In this document: piece by piece, positions 38,260 through 48,342 of the stretch
Layout of the letters: every line of letters begins with the position of its first letter
Numbering within the stretch: the stretch's first letter is position 1
NCBI RefSeq assembly: GCF_038008325.1
Contig: NZ_JBBOYW010000001.1
Coordinates: 548,001 to 612,000, forward strand
DNA: 64,000 nucleotides
Direction of reading: 5' to 3'
Source of the DNA: Lysinibacillus sp. FSL K6-0232
Lineage (GTDB): Bacteria > Bacillota > Bacilli > Bacillales_A > Planococcaceae
Program-made: the position numbers and the translations under genes
The notes under the pieces: generated by a model
What the model was told of the DNA's origin: nothing
Database searches by the model: none
What the model saw: only the letters and a program-made list of their open reading frames with translations

Positions 38260-38892
38260 ATGCCAGAAAAAGAGAAAAGGCCCCAAGTACAGTCAACTGT
38301 AAAAGATGAAAATTTAATCGCCATGCGTCGTGAGCAAATGATTCAAGGAGCTATTAAGCTATTTAAAGAAAAAGGATTCCATCGTGCTACAACGAGAGAG
38401 ATCGCAAAAGCAGCAGGCTTTAGTATCGGTACGTTATATGAATATATCCGAACGAAAGAAGACGTTTTATACCTTGTATGTGATAGCATTTATCATCATG
38501 CGATGGAGCGACTTTCAAGCTATGAAGTAAAGGCAGGAACAATTGAAGAATTAAAAGAAATGATTCGAGAATACTTCCTGCAAATCGATCACATGGTTGA
38601 TGAGCTAACCATTATGTATCAGGAAACAAAATCATTATCCAAAGAAGCACAACGCTATGTTTTTAGTAAAGAGTTTGAAATGGTTGCTACCTTTGAGCGA
38701 TTGTTAAAACGTTGTGTGCAGTCTGGTGAATTAACAATGACAGACAAGCAAATCCATTTAGCAGCCAATAACTTAGTCGTTTCAGGGCAAAGTTGGGCAT
38801 TCCGTAAATGGGCATTACATCGTCAGCATTCCATTGACGAGTTTATTGAAATGCAAATTACATTGTTCATTTCAGGCATAAAGGGGTTCTAA
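38260..38892 (+). CDS. TetR-family regulator (FadR-like)
   Basis: A 210-residue repressor with an N-terminal HTH (FHRATTREIAKAAGFSIGTLYEYIRTKEDVLY, residues about 40-70) and a helical ligand domain resembling TetR_N/TetR_C_33-type FadR proteins. The ATG follows the dehydrogenase stop by three bases with only a poor ribosome site, so it may rely on coupling; Met at residue 23 is an alternative. It is the best candidate to bind the two operators at 31296 and 33737, with acyl-CoA as inducer (inference). Confidence 0.88.
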   Translation: MPEKEKRPQVQSTVKDENLIAMRREQMIQGAIKLFKEKGFHRATTREIAKAAGFSIGTLYEYIRTKEDVLYLVCDSIYHHAMERLSSYEVKAGTIEELKEMIREYFLQIDHMVDELTIMYQETKSLSKEAQRYVFSKEFEMVATFERLLKRCVQSGELTMTDKQIHLAANNLVVSGQSWAFRKWALHRQHSIDEFIEMQITLFISGIKGF

Positions 38893-38909
38893 TATTTCGT
38901 AAAGGGGTT

Positions 38910-38953
38910 GTCGGCAATTGCATACAGCGATCATGCAATTGTCGGCTTTTTTC
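38910..38953 (+). terminator. Terminator between the TetR gene and icmF
   Basis: 14-bp stem with two wobble pairs, core CAATTGCAT/ATGCAATTG, then six T. icmF may therefore have partly separate expression. Confidence 0.88.
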
Positions 38954-38984
38954 AATTTATTCAGGGAGAGAGTGAGGATTTCAG

Positions 38985-41900
38985 ATGACAAAGGTAGAAG
39001 TATATCGTCCAAAAAATCACGTACGTTTTGTAACAGCATCAAGCCTTTTTGATGGACATGATGCTTCGATTAATATTATGCGTCGCATTTTGCAAGCTAG
39101 CGGTGTAGAGGTAATTCATTTAGGTCATAACCGTTCTGTAGAGGAAGTCGTAAATGCAGCGATACAAGAGGATGCACAAGGGATTGCCATCTCCTCTTAC
39201 CAAGGCGGGCATATGGAATACTTTAAGTATATGTACGATTTACTACGTGAAAAAGGTGCACCACATATTAAAATTTATGGTGGTGGAGGCGGGGTTATTT
39301 TACCGCGTGAAATAAAGGAGCTCCATGATTACGGAATTGCAGGCATTTTCTCGCCAGAGGATGGCCGTGTTTTAGGGCTGCAAGGAATGATTAATGAGCA
39401 AATCAAAGGAACAGACTTCTCAACAGCAACAGGTAACTATTTAGAAAAGCTAGAGGCATTAACGCCTGAAACACCCGAAATTTTAGCGAATTTAATCACA
39501 GCTGCCGAGGCAAATGCAGATGAAGAAACACAAAAAATGCTAGAGGAAGCAAGAAAGCGTTCAAAGGGCACACCGATCTTAGGTATTACAGGAACAGGGG
39601 GCGCTGGTAAATCCTCTTTAACAGATGAACTGATTCGTCGCTTTTTAAAAGAGTTTCCTGATAAGCGTGTAGCCATTCTTTCGGTTGACCCAACAAAGCA
39701 AAAAACAGGCGGGGCATTGCTTGGAGATCGAATTCGCATGAATGCTATCTTTAATAATCGTGTCTATATGCGTAGCTTAGCAACACGAGGCTCTCGTACT
39801 GAATTATCTGCATCCATTGGCGATGTGCTAGATGTTGTACGCGTAGCAGGCTATGATTTAATCATTGTGGAAACAAGTGGTATTGGTCAAGGTGATGCCG
39901 AAATTACAAAATACACAGATTTATCCATGTATGTTATGACAAGTGAGTTTGGTGCACCAACACAGCTTGAGAAAATTGATATGATTGATTTTGCTGATGT
40001 TATTGCCATCAATAAATTTGAGCGTAAAGGCTCTGAGGATGCATTACGTCAAGTGCAAAAGCAATATCAACGTTCGCGCGAGCTATGGGATGAGTCACTT
40101 GAAAATATGCCAGTGTATGGCACGATTGCAAGTCAATTTAATGATAAAGGGACAAATGCATTATTTGCCGCATTAGTAAATATTATTAATCAAAAAACAG
40201 GCAGTGATTGGGAAACAAGCTATGAGCAATTTGCTAAAACGCAAAAGCAAGATGTTATTATTCCAAATGATCGCCGCTACTATTTACGTGAAATTACGGA
40301 TACTGTTCGGGGCTATCATAAAAAAACAGAGCAGCAGGTGGCATTTGCAAGACGCTTATTCCAATTAGAGGGTGCTATTGCAGCGGTGCAGGAAAAAGCA
40401 CCAGATGATGCCCTTGTCGCTTCACTTACTTCTTTAGCAGAAGGTGTCAGAGATGAATTAACTGCGGAATCCAAGCGTATTTTAGATAATTGGCAGTCTT
40501 TAAAAGAAGCGTATGCTGGAGATGAATTTGTGACAAAGGTACGTGACAAAGAGATACGCACCATTTTAAAAACAACAAGTCTTTCTGGCACAAAAATTCC
40601 AAAGGTAGCATTGCCAAAATTTGAGGACTATGGTGAGATATTACGCTGGGTCTATAAAGAAAATGTACCTGGCGAATTTCCATATACAGCAGGTGTTTTC
40701 CAATTCAAGCGTGAGGGGGAAGATCCAAAGCGTCAATTTGCTGGTGAAGGCACACCAGAGCGTACAAATAAACGATTCCATTATCTATCAAAGGATGATA
40801 ATGCTAAACGTTTATCTACAGCATTTGACTCGGTTACATTATATGGTGAAGACCCTGATTATCGTCCAGATATTTATGGGAAGGTTGGGGAATCAGGTGT
40901 ATCGATTTGTACATTAGAGGATATGAAAAAGCTGTATGCAGGCTTTGATTTATGTGCACCGTCCACATCTGTATCTATGACGATTAATGGTCCAGCACCA
41001 ATTATTTTAGCAATGTTTATGAATACGGCAATTGATCAGCAAGTAAAATTACGTGAGCAAGAGCTTGGTCGAACTTTGACAGTTGAAGAATTTACAGAGA
41101 CACGTGAAAAAACATTGCAGGTTGTACGTGGTACAGTACAAGCTGATATTTTAAAGGAAGATCAAGGGCAAAATACATGTATTTTCTCGACAGAGTTTGC
41201 GTTGCGTTTAATGGGAGATATTCAGCAATACTTTATAGACCATAAGGTGCGTAACTATTATTCTGTTTCCATTTCTGGTTACCATATTGCGGAAGCTGGA
41301 GCAAACCCTATTTCTCAATTAGCCTTTACATTAGCAAATGGCTTTACGTATGTAGAGTATTATTTGAGCCGTGGCATGAATATTAATGATTTTGCACCAA
41401 ACTTATCATTCTTCTTCTCCAATGGGCTTGATCCTGAATATACAGTTATTGGGCGCGTAGCTCGTCGTATCTGGGCGATTGTTATGCGCGATAAATATGG
41501 TGCAAATGAGCGTGCACAGAAGCTAAAATATCATATTCAAACATCTGGTCGCAGTTTACATGCACAGGAAATTGATTTTAATGATATTCGTACAACATTA
41601 CAGGCATTAATGGCATTACAGGATAACTGTAACTCATTGCATACAAATGCCTATGATGAGGCGATTACAACACCTACAGAGGAATCTGTACGACGTGCTA
41701 TGGCTATTCAAATGATTATTACAAAAGAGCATGGCTTAACGAAAAATGAAAATCCACTGCAAGGTGCATTTATTGTGGAAGAATTGACAGACCTTGTAGA
41801 GGAAGCGGTTCTTGAAGAATTTGATCGCATTAATGATCGTGGTGGCGTACTAGGGGCAATGGAAACACAATATCAGCGAGGTAAAATTCAAGAGGAGTCT

Positions 41901-42233
41901 ATGTATTATGAAATGCTTAAGCATTCAGGTGAGCTACCAATCATTGGTGTTAATACGTACTTAAATCCGAACCCACCTTCTGATGCAGATATTGACAATA
42001 TGGAAATTGCACGTGCATCAACAGAGGAGAAGGAAACACAAATACGTAATTTACATGCTTTCTGGAAGGAGCATGAGGACGAAAGCGCAGCGGCGATTGC
42101 TCGTTTACAAGAAGTGGCTGTCAACAATGGCAATATTTTTGCGGAGCTAATGGAAACGGTGAAAGTAGCTAGTTTAGGGCAAATTACGAAAGCTTTATAT
42201 GAAGTAGGCGGACAATATCGCCGTAATATGTAA
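38985..42233 (+). CDS. icmF: Fused isobutyryl-CoA mutase (IcmF)
   Basis: A 1082-residue B12 enzyme that interconverts isobutyryl-CoA and n-butyryl-CoA; some forms also act on pivalyl- or isovaleryl-CoA. The N-terminal B12-binding domain has [12 protein letters not shown] with the axial-ligand His near residue 25. The central MeaI-type G-protein chaperone has P-loop GTGGAGKSS near 203. The C-terminal mutase barrel (about 560-1082) contains [20 protein letters not shown] and [12 protein letters not shown]. This order is the IcmF order, unlike split methylmalonyl-CoA mutase. It lies beside acyl-CoA dehydrogenases and needs the cofactor from the btu/adenosyltransferase operon. Confidence 0.95.
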   Translation: MTKVEVYRPKNHVRFVTASSLFDGHDASINIMRRILQASGVEVIHLGHNRSVEEVVNAAIQEDAQGIAISSYQGGHMEYFKYMYDLLREKGAPHIKIYGGGGGVILPREIKELHDYGIAGIFSPEDGRVLGLQGMINEQIKGTDFSTATGNYLEKLEALTPETPEILANLITAAEANADEETQKMLEEARKRSKGTPILGITGTGGAGKSSLTDELIRRFLKEFPDKRVAILSVDPTKQKTGGALLGDRIRMNAIFNNRVYMRSLATRGSRTELSASIGDVLDVVRVAGYDLIIVETSGIGQGDAEITKYTDLSMYVMTSEFGAPTQLEKIDMIDFADVIAINKFERKGSEDALRQVQKQYQRSRELWDESLENMPVYGTIASQFNDKGTNALFAALVNIINQKTGSDWETSYEQFAKTQKQDVIIPNDRRYYLREITDTVRGYHKKTEQQVAFARRLFQLEGAIAAVQEKAPDDALVASLTSLAEGVRDELTAESKRILDNWQSLKEAYAGDEFVTKVRDKEIRTILKTTSLSGTKIPKVALPKFEDYGEILRWVYKENVPGEFPYTAGVFQFKREGEDPKRQFAGEGTPERTNKRFHYLSKDDNAKRLSTAFDSVTLYGEDPDYRPDIYGKVGESGVSICTLEDMKKLYAGFDLCAPSTSVSMTINGPAPIILAMFMNTAIDQQVKLREQELGRTLTVEEFTETREKTLQVVRGTVQADILKEDQGQNTCIFSTEFALRLMGDIQQYFIDHKVRNYYSVSISGYHIAEAGANPISQLAFTLANGFTYVEYYLSRGMNINDFAPNLSFFFSNGLDPEYTVIGRVARRIWAIVMRDKYGANERAQKLKYHIQTSGRSLHAQEIDFNDIRTTLQALMALQDNCNSLHTNAYDEAITTPTEESVRRAMAIQMIITKEHGLTKNENPLQGAFIVEELTDLVEEAVLEEFDRINDRGGVLGAMETQYQRGKIQEESMYYEMLKHSGELPIIGVNTYLNPNPPSDADIDNMEIARASTEEKETQIRNLHAFWKEHEDESAAAIARLQEVAVNNGNIFAELMETVKVASLGQITKALYEVGGQYRRNM

Positions 42234-42241
42234 TTTATTTG

Positions 42242-42273
42242 AAGTGTCTAGTCTTCGGATTAGGCACTTTTTT
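42242..42273 (+). terminator. Terminator after icmF
   Basis: 12-bp stem with a TTCG tetraloop (42254-42257) and a T run; three G-U pairs. Confidence 0.92.
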
Positions 42274-42321
42274 GTATTTTAGTTATAATAGAACTGTAAA
42301 AAAGAGGAGGCGCGGTAGAGG

Positions 42322-42480
42322 ATGAAATCGATTCTTCACTACATCATCATAGTAGCTTTAGTATTGGGAGCCATTTTCCTGTATAATAAGCAAATTGGCG
42401 CTATTCCTCTATTGCTATTATCTGTCTACTTATTTTATCTAGGCATTAAAAAAATGCGTAATATAAAAAACAGTAATTGA
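42322..42480 (+). CDS. Small membrane protein, 52 residues, unknown function
   Basis: An intact short gene between icmF and rpoE. It begins MKSILHYIIIVALVLGAIF and ends KKMRNIKNSN. Two hydrophobic stretches (about 4-20 and 26-42) are joined by NKQIGA, so a two-helix membrane hairpin with a basic tail is likely. GAGGAGG lies 11 bases before the ATG and a TATAAT-like AGTTATAAT lies about 30 bases further up. No family is recognised. Confidence 0.7.
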   Translation: MKSILHYIIIVALVLGAIFLYNKQIGAIPLLLLSVYLFYLGIKKMRNIKNSN

Positions 42481-42628
42481 AGCTAGCAAAGGGGCTAAAA
42501 CTTTGTATATAATGGGTATTATGCTTATGATATGAAAAGTGACTTTTGCGTAGCTTTTTTGCTGCGCTTGGAAATAAAGCATCATGTAATTTTAAAACCA
42601 TTGTGATAAGGGAAAGGAAGTGCACGAA

Positions 42629-43171
42629 TTGAATTTTCGTGAAATGACAAAGGAACAATTAGCTGAAGAGTCGTTAATTAACTTAGCGTATGCAATTTTA
42701 AATGAAAAACGTACCCCAATAGCTTTTAATGATTTATTGAAAATTATCCAAGAGCTTGTGGGCTATAGTGATGAAGAAATAAAATCTCGCTTACTGCAAT
42801 TTTACACAGATATCAATATAGATGGGCGTTTCTTATTTAACCAAGAAACAGGCTGGGGCTTACGTGAATGGTTTAAAGTAGAGCAAATTGAAGAAGAAAC
42901 AGCGCCTTCTGTAAAGGTACAAAAGAAAAAATCAAAAGCTGTTCTCGATGAGGACGATGATCTTGTAGAAGATATCGATTTAGACGAAGAAGATATTGAC
43001 TTTGATGAAGATTTTGAAGAGTTCGTGGAAGACGATGAGCTTGATGAAGAAGATGATGATAAAGAAGATATCGATTTTGATGATGACGACTTAGAAGACA
43101 TTGATGAAGAAATTGACGAAGACTTTATCGATGAAGAAGAAGAGTTTGAAGAGGAAGAAGAAGAGCTTTAA
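42629..43171 (+). CDS. rpoE: DNA-directed RNA polymerase delta subunit
   Basis: 180 residues from TTG 42629 (GGAAGTG at good spacing); GTG 42620 would add three residues. The N-terminal HARE-HTH domain (about 1-90) has QFYTDINIDGRF and the W-G-L-R-E-W motif. Residues from about 100 to the end are almost wholly Asp/Glu, the hallmark of delta, which displaces nucleic acid from RNA polymerase and aids recycling. The rpoE-pyrG order is conserved in Bacillus. Confidence 0.95.
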   Translation: MNFREMTKEQLAEESLINLAYAILNEKRTPIAFNDLLKIIQELVGYSDEEIKSRLLQFYTDINIDGRFLFNQETGWGLREWFKVEQIEEETAPSVKVQKKKSKAVLDEDDDLVEDIDLDEEDIDFDEDFEEFVEDDELDEEDDDKEDIDFDDDDLEDIDEEIDEDFIDEEEEFEEEEEEL

Positions 43172-43216
43172 GAGCAATAAGCTTAGAATTTTCTTCTAGG
43201 CAAGAAGTAAAAAATC

Positions 43217-43331
43217 TTGACTTCTACCACGGTTACGTTTAATCTTTTACTTGGGCTCCTTAAAAGAAGGAGAAAGACCGTGTATATAATACGTTCCCCC
43301 TGCAAACCTATGCAGGAGGAACGTTTTTTTA
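43217..43331 (+). promoter_or_regulatory. pyrG promoter and CTP-sensing reiterative-transcription attenuator
   Basis: TTGACT, 17 bases, TAATCT, then 7 bases to a predicted start at GGGCTCC (43253). A terminator hairpin follows: ACGTTCCCCCTGCA (43291-43304) with TGCAGGAGGAACGT (43311-43324) and a T run. In B. subtilis, low CTP causes extra G residues to be added at the GGGC start; the poly-G then pairs with the C-rich terminator arm and allows readthrough. All elements are present here. Confidence 0.9.
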
Positions 43332-43557
43332 TTTTTTACCTTGGTTCAGTCCAGTTCTCCCAATACAATTGTAAACGTTGGCTGACTACATGTTAGTGTT
43401 TCAGGATTTAAAGGAAAGTGATAAAGAGATAGAACCGATTACAGCTTCGAATCGACTACATTTTTGTAGACATTCTCGGCTTTTCTTGTTTTAGGGTATA
43501 TTCCCGATTCAAACAATGGAACTAGCAATTTTAGTACATCATAAGGAGGAATTTTTC

Positions 43558-45150
43558 ATGACGAAGTATATTTTTGTAACAGGTGGAGTTGTATCATCAC
43601 TTGGAAAAGGGATTGTTGCAGCATCCCTAGGTCGATTATTAAAAAATCGTGGTTTAGAAGTTACGATTCAAAAATTTGATCCATATATCAATATTGACCC
43701 AGGTACAATGAGCCCTTATCAACATGGTGAGGTTTTTGTGACAGATGATGGTGCAGAGGCTGACTTAGACTTAGGGCACTATGAACGTTTTATTGATATT
43801 AACCTAGGAAAGCATTCTACAGTAACTTCAGGCCGAGTTTACCAATCTGTATTACAGAAAGAGCGTCGTGGTGATTACAATGGTGGAACAGTACAAGTTA
43901 TTCCTCATATTACAAACGAAATTAAAGATCGTATCCAACGTGCAGGTCGTGAAACAAATGCAGATGTAGTAATTACAGAGGTTGGCGGAACAGTAGGGGA
44001 TATCGAATCATTGCCATTCCTTGAAGCCATTCGTCAAATGAAAACAAGCTTAGGGCATGATAATGTCATGTATATCCACTGTACATTAATTCCTTATATT
44101 AAAGCTGCTGGTGAATTAAAAACAAAACCAACACAACATTCTGTGAAAGAATTACGCTCTCTAGGCATTCAACCAAATATTATTGTTGTGCGTACAGAGC
44201 AAGAAGTACCACAGGATATGAAGGAAAAATTAGCTTTATTCTGTGATGTGCAACCACATGAAATTATTGAATCTCGCGATGCGGAGCATTTATATGAAGT
44301 GCCATTAAACCTACATGCACAAGATATTGATGATATTGTGCTAGATCATTTTGGTATTGAAGCACCAGAGGCAGATATGGAAGAATGGCGCGACCTTGTA
44401 GAAAAAGTGAAAAATCTACCAAATAAAAGAAAAATAGCGTTAGTAGGGAAATATGTGGAACTACAAGATGCTTATATTTCAGTTGTAGAGGCATTAAAGC
44501 ATGCAGGTTATGCATTTAATTCGGATATTGATATTGAATGGATTAATGCAGAGCATGTAGAAGCGGACAATGTAGCGAGCCTATTAAAAGGCGTTGATGC
44601 TATTTTAGTACCAGGTGGCTTTGGTGATCGTGGTGTTGAAGGGAAAATTTTAGCGATCCAATATGCGCGTGAAAACAATGTACCTTTCCTAGGTATTTGC
44701 CTAGGCATGCAGCTAGCAACAGTAGAGTTTGCTCGTAATGTTCTTGGCTTAAAAGGTGCGCATTCTACAGAGCTTGATGCAGATACAGAGTATCCAATTA
44801 TCGACTTTTTACCAGATCAAAATGATAATGTAGATATTGGTGGTACATTACGCTTAGGATTATATCCATGTAAATTAAAAGATGGCTCTAAAGCAAGCAA
44901 AGCTTATGGCAAAGAGCTTGTATATGAGCGCCACCGTCACCGCTATGAATTTAACAACGAGTACCGTGAGGCAATGGAAGCAGCAGGACTTGTCTTCTCA
45001 GGAACAAGCCCTGATGGAAAATTAGTGGAAATTATTGAGCTGCCTGATAATGAATTCTTTGTAGCCTGCCAATTCCACCCAGAGCTAGTATCACGTCCAA
45101 ACCGTCCACAACCATTGTTCCGCGACTTTATTGGAGCAACATTTAAATAA
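43558..45150 (+). CDS. pyrG: CTP synthase
   Basis: 530 residues; converts UTP to CTP with glutamine. The N-terminal synthetase domain opens [16 protein letters not shown]. The C-terminal glutamine amidotransferase domain has the nucleophile Cys in [10 protein letters not shown] and the His/Glu in [10 protein letters not shown]. The start at 43558 has AAGGAGGAA upstream. About 225 bases of further leader between the attenuator and the start hold no clear feature. Confidence 0.98.
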   Translation: MTKYIFVTGGVVSSLGKGIVAASLGRLLKNRGLEVTIQKFDPYINIDPGTMSPYQHGEVFVTDDGAEADLDLGHYERFIDINLGKHSTVTSGRVYQSVLQKERRGDYNGGTVQVIPHITNEIKDRIQRAGRETNADVVITEVGGTVGDIESLPFLEAIRQMKTSLGHDNVMYIHCTLIPYIKAAGELKTKPTQHSVKELRSLGIQPNIIVVRTEQEVPQDMKEKLALFCDVQPHEIIESRDAEHLYEVPLNLHAQDIDDIVLDHFGIEAPEADMEEWRDLVEKVKNLPNKRKIALVGKYVELQDAYISVVEALKHAGYAFNSDIDIEWINAEHVEADNVASLLKGVDAILVPGGFGDRGVEGKILAIQYARENNVPFLGICLGMQLATVEFARNVLGLKGAHSTELDADTEYPIIDFLPDQNDNVDIGGTLRLGLYPCKLKDGSKASKAYGKELVYERHRHRYEFNNEYREAMEAAGLVFSGTSPDGKLVEIIELPDNEFFVACQFHPELVSRPNRPQPLFRDFIGATFK

Positions 45151-45162
45151 ACAATAAATAAC

Positions 45163-45222
45163 AAAACCCAAACTATTACGAAACACTAAATGGCTGTTTC
45201 ATACAAATAGTTTGGGTTTTTC
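45163..45222. terminator. Bidirectional terminator between pyrG and ywjG
   Basis: 15-bp perfect stem (45163-45177 with 45206-45220, AAAACCCAAACTATT arm) with an inner GAAACA/TGTTTC pair; T runs on both strands. Confidence 0.92.
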
Positions 45223-45243
45223 TTTACTAGAAATTCTGTTATT

Positions 45244-45774
45244 CTACAGCTCTTCCTCATCAAATTCCAGCATTTCATCATAGGCTATTTTTATTGCTTC
45301 GTACACAAAAAGACCAGCAAGCGCATGTGGTACAACAATTCGCTGTCCAGCATCGTTTGGCAATAAACCACCTTTAACACGTGTAGAAATATACGTATAA
45401 GCTAAATCTGCCAGCGGATTGTCGGCATTTGCCACTTCACTAGCAATAGCCGCAAATGGAATAAAGCGCTGATGTAATTCTTCCGCTAAGGCTAATGCTT
45501 CTATGTTATATGCACTACGGGTAAAAATACAAACACGATCTGCCTCCGTTAAAACCGTATCTGCTGTCCAAGGAACCAATTTATGGAATGGCTCAACTGC
45601 TTGCAAGGCATTTAGCTCAATCGTTTGCATTTCACCAAAGCAAGCGAAATAGACATGTCCTTCACCAATGGCTGCTTGTGCAAGGAGCCTTGCTGTTTCC
45701 TCAATGGCATCTTCTTCATTTTGCGTAATTCGTTGTAGTAAACCACTTAATTGTGTTGTTAAAATTTTTGACAT
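45244..45774 (-). CDS. ywjG: DUF2529 protein (YwjG), SIS-like
   Basis: A 176-residue protein of the YwjG/DUF2529 family, which has a sugar-isomerase (SIS) type fold; the function is unknown. It starts at ATG 45774 (MSKILTTQLSG) with GAGAGGTGGG upstream. The acidic C-terminus (EFDEEEL) is a family trait. Its place between pyrG and spo0F is conserved with B. subtilis. Confidence 0.88.
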   Translation of the reverse strand: MSKILTTQLSGLLQRITQNEEDAIEETARLLAQAAIGEGHVYFACFGEMQTIELNALQAVEPFHKLVPWTADTVLTEADRVCIFTRSAYNIEALALAEELHQRFIPFAAIASEVANADNPLADLAYTYISTRVKGGLLPNDAGQRIVVPHALAGLFVYEAIKIAYDEMLEFDEEEL

Positions 45775-45842
45775 GTTCCCACCTCTCTCCATATTATAGA
45801 GGTGGACAAGATAGAAAGCAAAAGCAGATAATTTACAATATT

Positions 45843-45870
45843 AGAAGGTATTACGCGGAAAAAGGCGAAT
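45843..45870 (+). promoter_or_regulatory. Possible sigma-H promoter of spo0F
   Basis: AGAAGGTATT, 13 bases, CGAAT. It resembles the sigma-H pattern (AGGAxxT with GAAT). spo0F is a known sigma-H gene in B. subtilis. No clear Spo0A box was found. Confidence 0.45.
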
Positions 45871-45936
45871 AATTAATAATGAAGAAAATTTTTATGAAAC
45901 AATAAAATAAAAAAGGGTGGAATGGAATGATGGAAT

Positions 45937-46296
45937 GTGAAAAGATTATTAATTGTCGATGATCAGCAGGGGATTCGGTTGCTATTAAATGAAGTATTGA
46001 AAAAGGAAGGCTATACGACATATTTAGCAGCTAATGGACCAGAGGCATTAAAGTTTGCCAGTGAGCAAGAGATGGATTGTGTGTTATTAGATATGAAAAT
46101 ACCGGGAATGGATGGTATTGAAATTTTAAGACGTTTAAAAGAGAAATGGCCAAAGCTTCCAGTATTTATGATGACAGCATATGGTGAGCTAGATGTTGTA
46201 CAAGAAGCTTTAAAGCTAGGAGCAATTCGTTACTTTACAAAGCCTTTTGATATTTTTGAAGTGCGTGATGAGGTTAATAAAACATTACAAGTTTAA
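45937..46296 (+). CDS. spo0F: Sporulation phosphorelay response regulator Spo0F
   Basis: A 119-residue single-domain receiver with no output domain. The acidic pocket is D8-D9, the phosphorylated Asp is D52 in LLDMKIPGMDG, with Thr in MMTAYG and Lys in RYFTKPF. It passes phosphate from sensor kinases to Spo0B. The start is a GTG at 45937 with a weak ribosome site; an AAGGGTGG lies farther upstream. The context between ywjG and fbaA is as in B. subtilis. Confidence 0.96.
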   Translation: MKRLLIVDDQQGIRLLLNEVLKKEGYTTYLAANGPEALKFASEQEMDCVLLDMKIPGMDGIEILRRLKEKWPKLPVFMMTAYGELDVVQEALKLGAIRYFTKPFDIFEVRDEVNKTLQV

Positions 46297-46298
46297 CT

Positions 46299-46333
46299 AA
46301 CGGGCGGTGTAGCTACACGGCCTGTTTTTATTT
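46299..46333 (+). terminator. Terminator after spo0F
   Basis: Near-palindrome AACGGGCGGTGTAG / CTACACGGCCTGTT with a T run. Confidence 0.85.
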
Positions 46334-46422
46334 TAGTTATTTTGTGCGTATTTAGCTCAGAGCCGCGTGTATTAGCATGGACTCCGCGGGTATCTACTCT
46401 TAAATCACGTGTATTTCCTTAG

Positions 46423-46577
46423 ATCATAGCAAAAATAATAGCCCCTGCTTTTCAGGGGCAAGAGAGCCTATGTTGCGTTTCACTTCACTTCGGTGGACAC
46501 TGACGCTTCGTTTCACTGCGCTTTCGTGTAGAAAATAATAGCCCCTGCTTTTCAGGGGCTATTATTTTTGCTATGAT
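46423..46577. repeat. Interrupted palindromic terminator with a 28-bp direct repeat exactly 100 bp apart
   Basis: A perfect 25-base inverted repeat (46423-46447 with 46553-46577) encloses two copies of a 28-base hairpin sequence (46432-46459 and 46532-46559). Removing 100 bp restores one continuous hairpin of 55 bases. The unique 72-base insert (46460-46531) is rich in TTTCACTTC/CGCTTCG. The right-hand copy with its TTATTTTTG tail still forms a terminator. Confidence 0.9.
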
Positions 46578-46628
46578 TGAGGAGCATATTTATGTAGAAA
46601 GAATAGTCCTATAAGGAGGATTTTTAGT

Positions 46629-47483
46629 ATGGCATTAGTATCTATGAAAGAGATGTTAATTAAAGCAAAAGCAGAAGGTTACGCTGTTGGTCAATTCAAC
46701 ATTAACAACCTTGAATGGACGCAAGCAATTTTACAGGCAGCAGAAGAAGAAAAATCACCAGTGATTCTTGGTGTTTCAGAAGGCGCAGGCAAATATATGG
46801 GCGGCTTTATCGCTGTCGTTCATATGGTAAAAGGTTTAATGGAATCTTATGGTACTACAGTTCCTGTAGCGATTCATCTTGATCATGGTTCTAGCTTTGC
46901 AAAATGTAAAGAAGCAATTGATGCAGGCTTTACCTCTGTTATGATTGACGCATCACATCATCCATTTGACGAAAATGTCAAAATTACTTCGGAAGTAGTA
47001 GAGTACGCACATGCTAAAGGTGTTTCCGTTGAGGCAGAATTAGGAACAGTTGGTGGCGATGAAGACGGTGTTATTGGCGGTATTATTTATGCTGATCCAG
47101 AGGAGTGCCGTAAAATGGTTGAGCTCACAGATATCGATTGCTTAGCACCAGCGCTTGGTTCTGTACATGGTCCTTACAAAGGTGAGCCAAACCTAGGCTT
47201 TAAGGAAATGGAGGAAATTTCTAAGTTAGCAGACCTTCCGCTTGTTTTACATGGTGGTACAGGTATTCCAACAAAGGATATCCAACGCTCCATTTCATTA
47301 GGTACAGCTAAAATTAACGTCAATACTGAAAATCAAATTGAAGCAACAAAAGTAATTCGTGAAATTCTTGACAATGATAAAGTTGTTTATGACCCTCGTA
47401 AATTCCTTGGGCCAGCACGTGAAGCGATTAAAGCAACAGTTATTGGTAAAATCCGCGAATTTGGTAGTGCACAAAAAGCATAA
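46629..47483 (+). CDS. fbaA: Class II fructose-bisphosphate aldolase
   Basis: A 284-residue zinc-dependent aldolase that splits or forms fructose 1,6-bisphosphate. [31 protein letters not shown] and [10 protein letters not shown] are the metal and phosphate-binding motifs. AAGGAGGA precedes the ATG. With transaldolase and GlpX nearby it forms the conserved carbon-metabolism cluster. Confidence 0.97.
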   Translation: MALVSMKEMLIKAKAEGYAVGQFNINNLEWTQAILQAAEEEKSPVILGVSEGAGKYMGGFIAVVHMVKGLMESYGTTVPVAIHLDHGSSFAKCKEAIDAGFTSVMIDASHHPFDENVKITSEVVEYAHAKGVSVEAELGTVGGDEDGVIGGIIYADPEECRKMVELTDIDCLAPALGSVHGPYKGEPNLGFKEMEEISKLADLPLVLHGGTGIPTKDIQRSISLGTAKINVNTENQIEATKVIREILDNDKVVYDPRKFLGPAREAIKATVIGKIREFGSAQKA

Positions 47484-47529
47484 TTTTTGCATTTCATATA
47501 TGGAAAAAGTATAGATAAATACACATAAT

Positions 47530-47571
47530 AAGAGAAGTGTTGATGCTATCAATCGACCTTCTCTTGTTTTT
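47530..47571 (+). terminator. Terminator after fbaA
   Basis: AAGAGAAG (47530) with CTTCTCTT (47558), inner GTTGAT/ATCAA pairing, then a T run. Confidence 0.85.
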
Positions 47572-47630
47572 GAAATCATGAATTTTGGCAAAGACTAAAT
47601 ATAATTAAGGAATGATCAGGAGGAAATAGT

Positions 47631-48281
47631 ATGAAATTTTTCATTGATACAGCAAACTTTGAAGAGATTAAAGAGGCACATGCATGGGGTATTTTATCAG
47701 GAGTGACAACAAACCCATCATTAGTTGCTAAAGAAGAGAATGTTTCTTTCCATGATCGTCTTCGTGAAATCGCGGAGCTTGTTGACGGCTCTGTAAGTGG
47801 AGAAGTGATTGCACTTGATGCAGAAGGTATGATTAAAGAAGGCTTGGAATTAGCTGCAATTGCGCCAAATATTACAGTAAAGCTACCAATGACACCAGCA
47901 GGATTAGAGGCTTGTCGCTTCTTTGCCAACAAAGGCATTAAAACAAACGTAACATTAATCTTTAGTGCCAACCAAGCATTAATGGCTGCGCGTGCAGGTG
48001 CTACATATGTGTCACCATTTATCGGCCGTTTAGATGATATTGGTCAAAATGGTGTTGAGCTCATCGAAACAATTGCAGATATTTTTACAATCCATAATAT
48101 CGATACGCAAATTATTGCTGCCTCTGTTCGCCATCCACAGCATGTTACAGCAGCAGCTTTAGCGGGCGCACATATTTCAACGACTCCATTTAAAGTATTA
48201 AAGCAACTTTTCACCCATCCATTAACGGAAAAAGGAATTGAAGGATTTTTAGCGGATTGGAATAAGAGAAAAAGCGAATAA
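47631..48281 (+). CDS. tal: Transaldolase, small (YwjH) type
   Basis: A 216-residue transaldolase of the short TalC/FSA-like subfamily. The opening [30 protein letters not shown] and the Schiff-base Lys in [11 protein letters not shown] are visible. It transfers a dihydroxyacetone unit in the pentose-phosphate pathway. AGGAGGAAA precedes the start. The order fba-tal-murA is conserved. Confidence 0.95.
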   Translation: MKFFIDTANFEEIKEAHAWGILSGVTTNPSLVAKEENVSFHDRLREIAELVDGSVSGEVIALDAEGMIKEGLELAAIAPNITVKLPMTPAGLEACRFFANKGIKTNVTLIFSANQALMAARAGATYVSPFIGRLDDIGQNGVELIETIADIFTIHNIDTQIIAASVRHPQHVTAAALAGAHISTTPFKVLKQLFTHPLTEKGIEGFLADWNKRKSE

Positions 48282-48342
48282 TAAGATTATAAAGTGAGCC
48301 AATCGCAAAAAACTACTTTCCAATCATGAGGGAGAACGCAAA

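Noticed and set aside
43332..43557. Additional attenuator in the long pyrG leader (GACTACA...TGTAGAC near 43452)
   Set aside because: The stem is short and the tail is not a clear terminator; likely chance.
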